Source: Pseudomonadota bacterium (lineage in GTDB: Bacteria > Pseudomonadota > Gammaproteobacteria > Steroidobacterales > Steroidobacteraceae). From it: a stretch of 41,350 nt of DNA. The translations under genes and the position numbers were made by a program. Position 1 is the stretch's first letter. Each line of letters begins with the position of its first letter. This document shows positions 33,802 through 41,350 of this stretch, piece by piece. The notes under the pieces were generated by a model. It was not told where the DNA came from, did not search any database, and saw only the letters and a list, made by a program, of their open reading frames with translations. The stretch lies in NCBI GenBank assembly GCA_023433515.1, contig JAEZCN010000175.1:1-41350 (forward strand), in the 5' to 3' direction.

Positions 33802-35985
33802 ATGTTAGCCGCCGCCAGGGATCTCTTCACATATCGCAAGTACTGGGCCGCCCGCTTCGGCGTCGCGCCGTTCCTGCCCATGTCGCGCGCGGAGATGGAG
33901 CAGCTCGGCTGGGATTCCTGCGACGTCATCATCGTCACCGGCGATGCGTACGTGGATCACCCGAGCTTCGGCATGGCGATCATGGGCCGGCTGCTCGAGG
34001 CGCAAGGTTTCCGCGTCGGCATCATCGCGCAACCCGACTGGCACAGCGCCGAGCCGTTTAAGCAGTTAGGCAAGCCCAACCTCTTCTTCGGCATCACCGC
34101 GGGCAACATGGACTCGATGGTGAACCGCTATACCTCGGACAAGCGCATCCGCAGCGATGATGCGTATACGCCGGGCGGCATCGGCGGCAAACGTCCGGAT
34201 CGCTCGGTCGTCGTCTACGCGCAGCGCGCGCGCGAGGCCTTCAAGGATGTGCCCATCGTCGTCGGCGGCATCGAAGCGTCGTTGCGCCGTATCGCGCACT
34301 TCGACTACTGGAGCGAGAAAGTGCGCCGCTCGATCCTGCTCGATGCGAAAGCGGACCTCCTCGTGTTCGGTAACGCCGAGCGCCAGATCGTCGAGATCGC
34401 GCACCGACTCGCGGCCGGAACGAAGATCTCCGAGATCACCGACCTGCGCGGCACGGCATTCGCACGCAAGTCTCACGACTTCATCGAAATCGACTCGACC
34501 ACCGTCGACACCCCCGGACCCCTGAATCCGCCTATCGATCCGTACGCGATGGAGCCCGAGATCCGGGAAAAAAATGGGGACATTCCTCGTTTCCTAGCAA
34601 ACGGGGACAGACCTGCCGAAGAAGCGGGTCCCCGCGAAGTCGTCGTCAAATTCGCCCGCCGCGTGAAGTCCGAAGACCGTGAGCGCAGCGTCATCCGCAT
34701 GCCGAGCTTCGAGCAGGTCTCGAGCGACCCCGTGCTCTATGCGCACGCGAGCCGCATCCTCCACCTCGAGGCCAACCCCGGCAACGCCCGCGCCCTCGTG
34801 CAGCGCCACGGCGACACCGACGTCTGGCTCAACCCGCCTCCGATCCCGCTAACTACCCGCGACATGGACTACGTGTACGAACTCCCATACGCGCGCGTCC
34901 CGCACCCGAGCTACGGCAACCAGGAGATCCCCGCCTACAAGATGATCAAGTTCTCGATCGCGATCCAGCGCGGATGTTTCGGCGGCTGCACGTTCTGCAG
35001 CATCACCGAGCACGAGGGCCGCATCATCCAGAGCCGCAGCGAAGCCTCCGTGCTCAAGGAGATCGAGAAGGTGCGCGACAGCGTGCCCGGTTTCACCGGC
35101 GTCATCTCCGATCTCGGCGGCCCGACCGCGAACATGTACCGCATCGCATGCAAGAGCCGCGACATCGAGAAGGCCTGCCGCAAGCCGAGCTGCGTCTATC
35201 CCGGCATCTGCCCGAACCTCAACACCGATCACGGCGCGCTGATCCAGCTCTATCGCAAGGCGCGCGCGCTGCCGGGCGTGAAGAAAATCCTCATCGCGAG
35301 CGGCGTTCGCTACGACCTCGCGATCGAGTCGCCCGAGTACGTCAAGGAACTCGCCCAGCATCACGTCGGCGGCTATCTCAAGATCGCGCCCGAGGCGATC
35401 GGCGAAGGTCCGCTATCCAAGATGATGAAGCCGGGCGTTGGCACGTACTACAAATTCAAAGAACTCTTCGACAAGTACAGCAAGGCCGCCGGCAAGGAGC
35501 AGTACCTGATCCCGTACTTCATCGCCGCGCATCCGGGCACGACCGATGAAGACATGCTCGAGCTCGCGCTGTGGCTCAAGAAGAACGGTTTCCGCGCCGA
35601 CCAGGTGCAGGCGTTCCTGCCGTCACCGATGGCCACCGCGACGGCGATGTATCACACGCTCAAGAACCCGCTGCGCAAGGTCACGCGCGACAGCGAAGAA
35701 GTCAGCATCCCGAAGGGCCTGAAGCAGCGCCGCCTGCACAAGGCCTTCCTTCGCTATCACGACCCTAACAACTGGCCCGTGCTGCGAGAGGCGCTGCGCC
35801 GCATGGGTCGCGCTGACCTCATCGGCAACGGCAAGCATCAGCTCATCCCGAGCTACCAGCCGGCCGGCACTGGCGACGCCCATGAAGGAAAGCGCGGCGG
35901 CAGCCAACATCGCCCCTTCAAGACGCAACACACCGGACTGCCGAAGGTTCCAAAGCACTCTCCGCACAGGCCGAAAGGGCGTTAG
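33802..35985 (+). CDS. ygiQ: YgiQ family radical SAM protein with an in-frame REP-like insertion
   Basis: A 727-residue radical SAM protein. The start is ATG 33802 with GGAG about 8 bases upstream. The N-terminal domain (FLPMSRAEMEQLGWDSCDVIIVTGDAYVDHPSFG, VVGGIEASLRRIAHFDYW) and the SAM core are typical of YgiQ. The iron-sulphur cluster motif is RGCFGGCTFC (C392, C396, C399). The family linker PSFEQV...DPVLYAHASRILHLEANPGNARALVQ is intact. Residues 258-271 (NGDIPRF followed by LANGDRP) are translated from repeat copy 7 and have no counterpart in E. coli YgiQ as I recall it. The insertion keeps the frame and lies in the linker before the SAM domain, so activity may survive. Function of YgiQ is unproven. 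The stop abuts the stop of the convergent hydrolase gene with no gap. Confidence 0.93.
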   Translation: MLAAARDLFTYRKYWAARFGVAPFLPMSRAEMEQLGWDSCDVIIVTGDAYVDHPSFGMAIMGRLLEAQGFRVGIIAQPDWHSAEPFKQLGKPNLFFGITAGNMDSMVNRYTSDKRIRSDDAYTPGGIGGKRPDRSVVVYAQRAREAFKDVPIVVGGIEASLRRIAHFDYWSEKVRRSILLDAKADLLVFGNAERQIVEIAHRLAAGTKISEITDLRGTAFARKSHDFIEIDSTTVDTPGPLNPPIDPYAMEPEIREKNGDIPRFLANGDRPAEEAGPREVVVKFARRVKSEDRERSVIRMPSFEQVSSDPVLYAHASRILHLEANPGNARALVQRHGDTDVWLNPPPIPLTTRDMDYVYELPYARVPHPSYGNQEIPAYKMIKFSIAIQRGCFGGCTFCSITEHEGRIIQSRSEASVLKEIEKVRDSVPGFTGVISDLGGPTANMYRIACKSRDIEKACRKPSCVYPGICPNLNTDHGALIQLYRKARALPGVKKILIASGVRYDLAIESPEYVKELAQHHVGGYLKIAPEAIGEGPLSKMMKPGVGTYYKFKELFDKYSKAAGKEQYLIPYFIAAHPGTTDEDMLELALWLKKNGFRADQVQAFLPSPMATATAMYHTLKNPLRKVTRDSEEVSIPKGLKQRRLHKAFLRYHDPNNWPVLREALRRMGRADLIGNGKHQLIPSYQPAGTGDAHEGKRGGSQHRPFKTQHTGLPKVPKHSPHRPKGR
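34573..34614 (+). repeat. REP-like repeat, copy 7, inside ygiQ
   Basis: Consensus 42-base copy (14 codons), with the hairpin intact. It is read in the one forward frame that avoids the TAG present in the loop CCTAGC, so ygiQ stays open. Confidence 0.93.
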
Positions 35986-37290
35986 TCACGCCTGTGGCCG
36001 ATTCGCGGTCGAATCCGCATCGATCGCGGCGAACAATCGTTTCTGGAACGGCGAGTTCGCTGGCCCGCCGTACATCACCTGCACCATGAAGACGGCCGCG
36101 AGATTGCGCAGCCGGTCGATCCAGAAGAGCGTGCCCGTGGCGCCACCCGCGCCGATTGTCTCCGGCGGGATGATCGGTGCGCCGCGCATCATCGCGCGCG
36201 TACCGGCATCCTGCGGATCGGCGACGCCGGGCGGGTTGATATCGCCTGTGGCGAGCCTTGCCGTCTCGACCTTCATCACGCGCGTTTTCCCGAGTGCACC
36301 ATCGTTCTGCAGCATGCGCGTGTAGCGCAGGAAGTCCCGCGCCGTCGAGAGCAAACTCCCGCCGCCGGCCAGGAGTCGCGGCGGCTCGAGCGTTACGCTC
36401 GTCGCGCGATCGTCCACGATGCCCCACTTGGGCGGCACCCGCGGATCGTCGGATGTACGTGCAACATTGCGTCCCGTCGCGTCATAGTTGGTGGTTAGAC
36501 GCGCCGCGTCCCTTCGCGCGACCTGGAAAGCCGTGGAGTCCATGCGCAGCGGTCCCCACAGACGTTCCTGCAGGAACGAGCCGTAGGGTTTCCCGGTCGC
36601 GCGTTCGATGACCAGAGCCATCACGTCGAAGCCAATGGAATAGTGCAGCACCGTGCCAGGCTCATGCGCGAGCGGCAGCTCGCTCACGCGCCGCACCATG
36701 TCCTCCATCGAAGTCGCCTGCGGACCGTATCCGGGTCGACTGAGGCCCGAGCCGAAGTTGCCCGGCGTGATGCCACGCTCGCGATAAAGCCTGTGCAACT
36801 CGTCGCCGCTGTCAGAGCTCGGCGTCCAGTTGGCGAGGCCGGCCGAATTCGTGATGAGGTGCCGTACCGTCATCACCTTCTCCGCCGGCCGGCTGTCGAG
36901 GCCCTTCGCCGGATCGATGATGACCCGCAAGTGGCGAAACTCCGGAAGATAGTCCGCGACCGGCTGGTCGAGCTGGAGTTTGCCGTCCTCGACGAGCAGC
37001 AGCGTGGCCACCCGCGTGACATTCTTGGTCATGGAGTAGACGCGGCAGATGCTGTCCGCGTCGAACGCCTGCGTCGAGTCGAACGCGACCGTGCCGGCAT
37101 GTAGATAGCCGGGCTCGGCACCGCCACGGCAGATGGCCAGCGAGACACCCGGTGCGCTGCGCTCGCGGACGAATTCATCGAGGACGGCCTGGACGGCGCT
37201 CCAGTCCCGCTTCGAGCCAGCCTGCAGGGAGGCGGGCGCCAGCGCGACCGCACCGAGCATCCGGATGTAGTCGCGGCGAGTGATCGTCAT
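35986..37290 (-). CDS. Serine hydrolase of the class C beta-lactamase / esterase family
   Basis: A 434-residue exported protein. ATG at 37290 follows GGGGGAGG; the N-terminus MTITRRDYIRMLGAVALAPAS has a twin-arginine look. The serine-lysine pair is S86-M-T-K89 (YSMTKNVTR). The second motif, usually Y-x-N, reads Y217-S-I (HYSIGFDVMALVIERATGKPYG), and a GAGGATGTLFWID segment stands for the third motif. This pattern fits esterases and D-aminopeptidase-like members rather than true beta-lactamases. Substrate unknown. It is divergent from the HAF-repeat gene. Confidence 0.9.
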   Translation of the reverse strand: MTITRRDYIRMLGAVALAPASLQAGSKRDWSAVQAVLDEFVRERSAPGVSLAICRGGAEPGYLHAGTVAFDSTQAFDADSICRVYSMTKNVTRVATLLLVEDGKLQLDQPVADYLPEFRHLRVIIDPAKGLDSRPAEKVMTVRHLITNSAGLANWTPSSDSGDELHRLYRERGITPGNFGSGLSRPGYGPQATSMEDMVRRVSELPLAHEPGTVLHYSIGFDVMALVIERATGKPYGSFLQERLWGPLRMDSTAFQVARRDAARLTTNYDATGRNVARTSDDPRVPPKWGIVDDRATSVTLEPPRLLAGGGSLLSTARDFLRYTRMLQNDGALGKTRVMKVETARLATGDINPPGVADPQDAGTRAMMRGAPIIPPETIGAGGATGTLFWIDRLRNLAAVFMVQVMYGGPANSPFQKRLFAAIDADSTANRPQA

Positions 37291-37507
37291 GGAGCCTCCC
37301 CCGGGGCCGAGCGCACGACTATCACACCACGCGCGACATCGCCCGTGGGAGAAAAACGCTAAGCCCTTGATCGGGCTGCTCGAAGCGAAACAGTTAGGCC
37401 TGGTCACGAAAACCCCGACGGCCTTCATGAACTCCTGATCATCGACAAGTCACTTCGAAATCATCGGCTGTCCATTTCGTCCGCAGGTACGCTCGGCCAA
37501 CTTTTTG

Positions 37508-37530
37508 CCCCGACTCTGAAACCATCGGGG
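37508..37530 (+). promoter_or_regulatory. Hairpin overlapping the ribosome site of the HAF-repeat gene
   Basis: CCCCGA (37508-37513) pairs with TCGGGG (37525-37530); the right arm contains most of the presumed ribosome site GGGGAA (37527-37532) ahead of ATG 37539. Formation would limit translation. This is inferred from pairing only. Confidence 0.3.
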
Positions 37531-37538
37531 AATCGGCC

Positions 37539-38735
37539 ATGCGAAAACAGACTGTTGGCATTGCGCTCGTATCAATCTTGTGCGCTGCGCTGTGTACCGG
37601 AACGGCCACGGCCCAGTCTTCGCGCTACGTGGTGACGAGAGCGACCATCTTCGACCTCGGCACGCTCGGCGGCGCTCAAAGCACCGCCCTCGACATAAAC
37701 GATTCGAGCGACATTGTGGGTTGGGCGCACGACGCGGCAGGACGCCGTCATGCGTTCCTGTACCGCGCCGGAATGATGGAGAACATCTCGGGCTCGCCCG
37801 GCGCGATCTGGGAGAGCGAAGCCAACGGGATCAATAATTATCGGGAGGTCGTCGGCACCTACCGGGTCCCGTGGCTGCCCGAAAGACCAAAGGGTTTCTA
37901 CTGGTACGGCGGAGTGACGCGTCTGCTGAACGACTTCTATTCGTTGGAGTGCAACGAACCGAAGGGCAGCGAGGCATTCGCGATCAACGACTGGGGCGAC
38001 ATGGTAGGTCGCATCTGGTGCAACTTGCCGGACACCGCCGGCCGTTATGAAGCCGCGAAGTGGACCAGCGTCACGCGCTATACGCTGCTGGACCACACGA
38101 CGGGTAGTTGGCGCGCACCGCCTTTCGTCTGGGACAACGTCGCCTATGACATCAACGAGTCGGGCACCGCGGTAGGTAGAACCAGTGACTTCGAGCAGAT
38201 GACCCGCTGGCGCAACGCGCCCGCGCCTAACAGGGATGTGGTGTGGACGGCGTCCGGATTCTTCGATCCGGGTCTGCCCGAAGATGGCGCCCGCGCAATC
38301 AATTACCTCGGCGGCGTCGCCGGAAAAATGATGCATACCTCCAACGGAACGTGGCGTGCCTTCTACTGGAGCGGCCCCGGTTCAAGGGCCGTCAATCTCG
38401 GATTGCTCCCCAACGGTCTCAACAGTTACGGGCACGACCTCAACAATGAACGATTCGTCGTGGGTGCCGCCGACACGCGTGTCTCCGTTCCGCCATTCGT
38501 CCTGCAGCGAAAGCTGGGATTCATCCATCATCCGGACTTCGGCATGTACGCGCTGCCCGTCCTCCCGACTACCTACCACCGGAATTGCGAAGCGAATGCC
38601 GTCAACGATCGCCACGCGCAGTCCGGGCGAGTACACGTCGTCGGGTATTGCCGGACGTCGGACGGCGTGCGCGCAGTGCTCTGGGACGTGACAGTACTCA
38701 GGGTGACGCTCATTTCCCCCGGAGCGGCTCCCTGA
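37539..38735 (+). CDS. Secreted HAF-repeat protein
   Basis: A 398-residue exported protein. Signal peptide MRKQTVGIALVSILCAALCTGTATA. The segment DLGTLGGAQSTALDINDSSDIVGWAHDAAGRRHAFLYRAGMM is a clear HAF unit (named for the His-Ala-Phe core). Weaker units repeat along the chain: EANGINNYREVVGTYRV, EAFAINDWGDMVGRIW, VAYDINESGTAVGRTSD, ARAINYLGGVAGKMM and YGHDLNNERFVVGAADT, about 50-60 residues apart, suggesting a beta-propeller. Such proteins are found secreted or on the surface in many bacteria; their role is not established. A terminator hairpin follows 10 bases after the stop. Confidence 0.88.
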   Translation: MRKQTVGIALVSILCAALCTGTATAQSSRYVVTRATIFDLGTLGGAQSTALDINDSSDIVGWAHDAAGRRHAFLYRAGMMENISGSPGAIWESEANGINNYREVVGTYRVPWLPERPKGFYWYGGVTRLLNDFYSLECNEPKGSEAFAINDWGDMVGRIWCNLPDTAGRYEAAKWTSVTRYTLLDHTTGSWRAPPFVWDNVAYDINESGTAVGRTSDFEQMTRWRNAPAPNRDVVWTASGFFDPGLPEDGARAINYLGGVAGKMMHTSNGTWRAFYWSGPGSRAVNLGLLPNGLNSYGHDLNNERFVVGAADTRVSVPPFVLQRKLGFIHHPDFGMYALPVLPTTYHRNCEANAVNDRHAQSGRVHVVGYCRTSDGVRAVLWDVTVLRVTLISPGAAP

Positions 38736-38745
38736 CCTGGCGAGA

Positions 38746-38771
38746 GGGGCGGTGGTCGACACCGCCCCTTT
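38746..38771 (+). terminator. Rho-independent terminator
   Basis: Perfect 9-bp stem GGGGCGGTG (38746-38754) and CACCGCCCC (38760-38768) around GTCGA, followed by TTT. It lies between the HAF-repeat gene and the convergent small exported-protein gene. Confidence 0.75.
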
Positions 38772-38790
38772 GCGCCGCGAGAAATGAGCG

Positions 38791-39306
38791 TCAGTCGTCG
38801 CTGCTCGGGCTCTTGAGCTTCTCGAGCTCCGTCTTGTTTTCTTTCACGAACCTGATGTTCGCCGGGTTCACACTCGCGTCCTTCGCTACCTTCGCCGGAT
38901 CCGCGCCCTGTTCCACCGCGAACTGCGCCATCGAAGCCTGGAACAACGCCATCGTGATCACCGCGTACTGACGGGCGGTGAGACCCGCGGCTTCGATCGC
39001 CTCTCGGGCCTCGGGTAGCTTGTTGATGCGCGCCGCCATCTCGTCGAGCGACTCATTACCATTGGAGTCGTCGTCATCTTCGGACTCTTCGTCGTCCTGC
39101 TCGGCCTTCTTGTGCTTCGCGAGGTTCGCGTTCGCCGCGGCGTACTTGCGCACGTCGGCCAGCGTCAGCACGTAGCGCGAGAGCTCGCGCAGGTCCGCAT
39201 CGCCACCGCCCGCCGCATTCACCTGCGGTCCGAACGCCGCGCCCAGCATCGCGAACATCAGCACCAGCACGACGTTGCGAATGAATCGATTCTCGAAAAC
39301 CTTCAT
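38791..39306 (-). CDS. Small exported acidic protein, function unknown
   Basis: A 171-residue protein. ATG at 39306 has a GGAG ribosome site just upstream; the longer reading from TTG 39324 is less likely. A signal peptide (RNVVLVLMFAMLGAAFGPQVNA) is followed by a helical region (LRELSRYVLTLADVRKYAAANANLAKHKK), a very acidic patch (DDEESEDDDDSNGNES) and a second helical part (YAVITMALFQASMAQFAV). I do not recognise a named domain. It lies 14 bases after the OmpA-type gene on the same strand, so the two are probably an operon and may act together in the envelope. Confidence 0.78.
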   Translation of the reverse strand: MKVFENRFIRNVVLVLMFAMLGAAFGPQVNAAGGGDADLRELSRYVLTLADVRKYAAANANLAKHKKAEQDDEESEDDDDSNGNESLDEMAARINKLPEAREAIEAAGLTARQYAVITMALFQASMAQFAVEQGADPAKVAKDASVNPANIRFVKENKTELEKLKSPSSDD

Positions 39307-39320
39307 CTGCTTCTCCAAAC

Positions 39321-40565
39321 TCAAATCTTCACGAGCTCGACACGACGATTCTGCTGACGCCCCTCGGGCGTATCGTTCGACGCCGAAGGCTTGCTCGGGC
39401 CGAGCCCCTTGGCCTGCAGGCGCGACTCATCCACGCCATACGTGCTGATGAGGTACTGGCGCACCGCCGCCGCGCGCTTCTCGCTGAGCGACTGGTTAGT
39501 TGCCGCCGCGCCGACGTTATCCGTGTGCCCCTCGATCACGAGCTTGAGATCCGGGTGCTCCTTGAGCATCGTGCCGATCTCCTTGAGCGTCGGCGTCGAC
39601 TCCGGCCGGATGCGGTCGCTGCCCGTGTCGAACAGCACGCCCTGCGTCGCGACGCGCCCCTGCTGCGCGAGCGCGTCGTACAGCTTCTTGCCGCCCGCCG
39701 CGATGCGCACGTTCGCGATCATGCGCGGCGCCTCGGAGGTCCAGCCGTTCATGTTGATGAAGATCTTGTTGCTGCGACCGACGTTGCCGTTCGGCGCGTT
39801 GAACACGCGCTTTTCGTTCACGTACGCCTTGACGTGCTGGCCGTCCACCGAGATGGCGACGTGCACCGCGCGCTCGCCCGTCGTCACGTCCGCGCCGAAG
39901 TCACCCTGCGCATCGATCTCGCCGCTGCGCAGGCGCGCGAAGTACTCGCCGAACTCCATGCGCGCTGAGGAATGGTTGTCGTCCTTGCCGTCGAAAGTGA
40001 TGACCATGGCGTTGCCGTTGCCCGTGAGGTCGAACTCGACCGTGAAGCGCTCCGGCAGCGTCTCGGGCAGCGGGATCCAGAACTTGCCCTGCGCCGAGCG
40101 CAGCCAGCGACCCTCGTTCCACTCGACGATTTCGAGCTGGCCGCTGCGGAATTCGAAGCGACGCGGAAAATCGCCGACCTCGTCCTTCGAGAAGTCGTCG
40201 GCGAAGATGATGCGATCGCCCGGCTTGAAGTCGTAGTTCGCCCAGGCGCCCTGGCCGGGCTTGATCGACGCCGGCTGAGCGGCAGCGGCCTTGGAGGTCG
40301 GGGCGGGGCTGTCGACGGTCTTGACCTGCTTGCCTTCTGCCTTGGCCTGCTCGGCGCACTGCGTGTCGGTCGCCGCGCACTCGACCTGGTCGAGCGCGTC
40401 TTCCATGGCCTTGTCGGTCTTGCGATCGACGCGCTGCTCGACTTTCTGCTCGAGCTTGTTCTTGAGCTTCTTGCCGAAGTCGCCGAACTGGGCCTGCGCC
40501 GGCGTCAGCGCGCCAAATACGGAAAACAAAAGGAATACGGGCACGAGCGAAGGCGTGCGGAACAT
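39321..40565 (-). CDS. OmpA family protein with LamG-like domain
   Basis: A 414-residue envelope protein. The signal peptide ends in TPAQA (about residue 25). A charged helical segment (FGDFGKKLKNKLEQKVEQRVD) and a Cys pair (ECAATDTQC) precede a jelly-roll domain (about 105-290; FADDFSKDEVGDFPRRFEF, TVEFDLTGNGNAMVITFDG, VAISVDGQHVKAYVNEKRVF), as in concanavalin-like sheets. The C-terminal 105 residues are an OmpA peptidoglycan-binding domain: VLFDTGSDRIRPES, LVIEGHTDNVGAAATNQSLSEKRAAAV and NRRVELVKI, with the expected Asp and Arg residues for diaminopimelate binding. It would tether the envelope to the cell wall. GGGGG precedes the ATG at 40565. It is first in an operon with the acidic exported protein. 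Confidence 0.92.
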   Translation of the reverse strand: MFRTPSLVPVFLLFSVFGALTPAQAQFGDFGKKLKNKLEQKVEQRVDRKTDKAMEDALDQVECAATDTQCAEQAKAEGKQVKTVDSPAPTSKAAAAQPASIKPGQGAWANYDFKPGDRIIFADDFSKDEVGDFPRRFEFRSGQLEIVEWNEGRWLRSAQGKFWIPLPETLPERFTVEFDLTGNGNAMVITFDGKDDNHSSARMEFGEYFARLRSGEIDAQGDFGADVTTGERAVHVAISVDGQHVKAYVNEKRVFNAPNGNVGRSNKIFINMNGWTSEAPRMIANVRIAAGGKKLYDALAQQGRVATQGVLFDTGSDRIRPESTPTLKEIGTMLKEHPDLKLVIEGHTDNVGAAATNQSLSEKRAAAVRQYLISTYGVDESRLQAKGLGPSKPSASNDTPEGRQQNRRVELVKI

Positions 40566-40632
40566 GCGAAAACCCCCAAGACGATGGGCGCCGGGCGGCG
40601 CCGAAGGGGGCGCATCAGATCAAAAAGGGCGG

Positions 40633-40659
40633 CTGTGAAGTAATGGAAATTTTTCACAG
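40633..40659. promoter_or_regulatory. Inverted repeat upstream of the OmpA-type gene
   Basis: CTGTGAA (40633-40639) and TTCACAG (40653-40659) are perfect inverted copies 13 bases apart, about 70 bases upstream of the OmpA-type start. The spacing is too wide for a CRP site. A possible operator; no factor can be named. Confidence 0.35.
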
Positions 40660-40738
40660 TTCCTTAAGTTGAATGGGGAGGCGAAAGGGCTTTGTCGCGC
40701 ACAATTCGTGACAGTGACTGGCGGAGCGCTGGTGTAGG

Positions 40739-40784
40739 CATGGGTATTCCGGAGGTACCAGGAAACGCCTTAGACACACCCATG
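40739..40784. promoter_or_regulatory. Inverted repeat upstream of the ECF sigma gene
   Basis: CATGGGT (40739-40745) and ACCCATG (40778-40784) face each other 32 bases apart. A smaller near-palindrome around GGTACC lies between. It ends 42 bases before the sigma-factor start. Evidence is symmetry only. Confidence 0.25.
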
Positions 40785-40825
40785 TGATCGGCATAACCTT
40801 TTCCCGCCCGAATCGTCCAAGACCC

Positions 40826-41350
40826 GTGCTTACCCTCCTCAAATCCTGGGCCGAGCCGGACGCCTTCCACACCGTCCTCTCCGAGCGCAGCCCGCGTTGG
40901 TACAACGCCTGCCTGCGCATCACCCGGGATGCGGAACTGGCGGCGGACGCGGTCCAGGACGCGCTGCTCAAGGCCTGGGCTCGCCGGCACGAATTCCGCG
41001 GCGAGGCGGCGCTCGATAGCTGGATCCATCGCATCGCGATAAACGCAGCCCTCGATCTGCTGCGCAAGCGGAAGCGCCGCGCCGAGGACGAGCTGCATGA
41101 CGACGGCTTCGAGTTGCCGCCCTCGGAAACCCCCGACCAGGAATACACCGACGAGGCGATGGGCCGCGACCTCTCGGTCGCGTTGCAGCGCCTATCTACC
41201 AAGGAACGCACCATTTTTCTGCTCAAGCACGTCGAAGGCTGGAAGCTCGACGAAATCGCCGAGGCCCAGCAAACCAACGTCAACAACGTGAAAAGCATCC
41301 TGTTCCGCGCGGTCCGCAAGCTGCGCGTCGATCTGCACGTCTGGCGGAGC
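40826..41350 (+). CDS. ECF-type RNA polymerase sigma factor (runs to the right edge)
   Basis: The frame from GTG 40826 stays open to the end of the window (175 codons). Region 2 is visible as RWYNACLRITRDAELAADAVQDALLKAWARR with the -10-melting segment FRGEAALDSWIHRIAINAALDLLRKRKR. Region 4 is LQRLSTKERTIFLLKHVEGWKLDEIAEAQQTNVNNVKSILFRAVRKLR, a helix-turn-helix that recognises -35 sites. Together these fit the RpoE-like ECF group, which controls envelope or stress genes. No ribosome site precedes GTG 40826; GTG 40784 in the same frame is an alternative start. The stop and any anti-sigma gene lie beyond the window. Confidence 0.9.
   Translation, partial: MLTLLKSWAEPDAFHTVLSERSPRWYNACLRITRDAELAADAVQDALLKAWARRHEFRGEAALDSWIHRIAINAALDLLRKRKRRAEDELHDDGFELPPSETPDQEYTDEAMGRDLSVALQRLSTKERTIFLLKHVEGWKLDEIAEAQQTNVNNVKSILFRAVRKLRVDLHVWRS

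Noticed and set aside
2403..39500. Scattered CTA/TTA-rich words (CTAACTAC, GTTAGC, CTATCTACC) standing out in GC-rich genes, for example at 2403, 10452, 13633, 34848 and 39493
   Set aside because: They could be a counter-selected or architecture motif, but no spacing or strand rule was evident by eye. A genome-wide k-mer count against codon-shuffled controls would be needed.
40670..40680. GAATGGGGAGG as another copy of the 42-bp repeat
   Set aside because: Only the first eight bases match; no hairpin or GGGGACAGACC end follows.
1..41350. tRNA, rRNA, CRISPR array, prophage or transposase genes
   Set aside because: No cloverleaf, rRNA-like, regularly spaced repeat or integrase/transposase sequence was seen. 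Intergenic gaps are short. A tRNAscan-SE run would settle the tRNA question.

Overview
The window is about 41 kb of GC-rich DNA from a free-living Gram-negative bacterium. The gene set (TonB-dependent receptor, S9 and S41 peptidases, two winged-helix/TPR regulators of the CadC type, a GH115 glucuronidase, an HscC chaperone, YgiQ, DUF167) and the base composition suggest a gammaproteobacterium of the Xanthomonadales/Steroidobacter kind. That placement is inference; no rRNA or tRNA gene is present to test it. The region looks chromosomal. There is no phage, plasmid, transposase or CRISPR signal, and the only mobile-looking sequence is a short interspersed REP-like repeat.

Layout, left to right. 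1-1022: 5' part of a uvrA-type gene (minus), cut by the window edge. 1168-3461: an MHS-type transporter converging on a lipoprotein Cu/Zn superoxide dismutase, with a strong stem-loop between them. 3806-9790: a TonB-dependent receptor converging on a large periplasmic PVC-type protein with a beta-propeller, HEAT repeats and one haem c site. 9945-11151: a T2 ribonuclease translationally coupled to a small membrane protein, then a lysine-rich micro-ORF. 11164-16955: a CadC-like sensor/regulator, an unknown LNPQPLPP protein, a globin without the proximal histidine, DUF167, a metaxin-like GST, an unknown helical protein and an HPt-like protein without its phospho-histidine. 17108-21784: a periplasmic lactonase-fold protein, then the hscC / membrane J-protein pair. 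21986-27811: a lipoprotein S9 peptidase, an S41 peptidase and its upstream winged-helix/TPR regulator, and a multi-TM protein. 27937-33558: GH115 glucuronidase, a GFA-fold zinc protein, and a multidomain lipoprotein (two Ig-like domains, seven 37-residue repeats, a phospholipase-A2-like C-terminus). 33802-41350: YgiQ radical SAM protein, class-C beta-lactamase-fold hydrolase, HAF-repeat secreted protein, an OmpA-type protein followed by a small acidic exported protein, and the start of an ECF sigma factor gene.

The most notable signal crosses gene boundaries. A 42-bp REP-like sequence with a conserved 9-bp hairpin occurs seven times between 14.2 and 34.6 kb. Six copies sit at or within a few bases of the 3' ends of genes, and in two places gene stop codons are made from the repeat or its attached hairpin. 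The seventh lies inside ygiQ, where its 42 bases are read in frame as 14 extra residues.

Most genes appear to be single transcription units. Likely operons are hscC with its J-protein (4-nt overlap), RNase T2 with the small membrane protein (4-nt overlap), DUF167 with GST (2-nt gap), the regulator at 25516-26970 with the S41 peptidase, and the OmpA protein with the acidic exported protein (14-nt gap).
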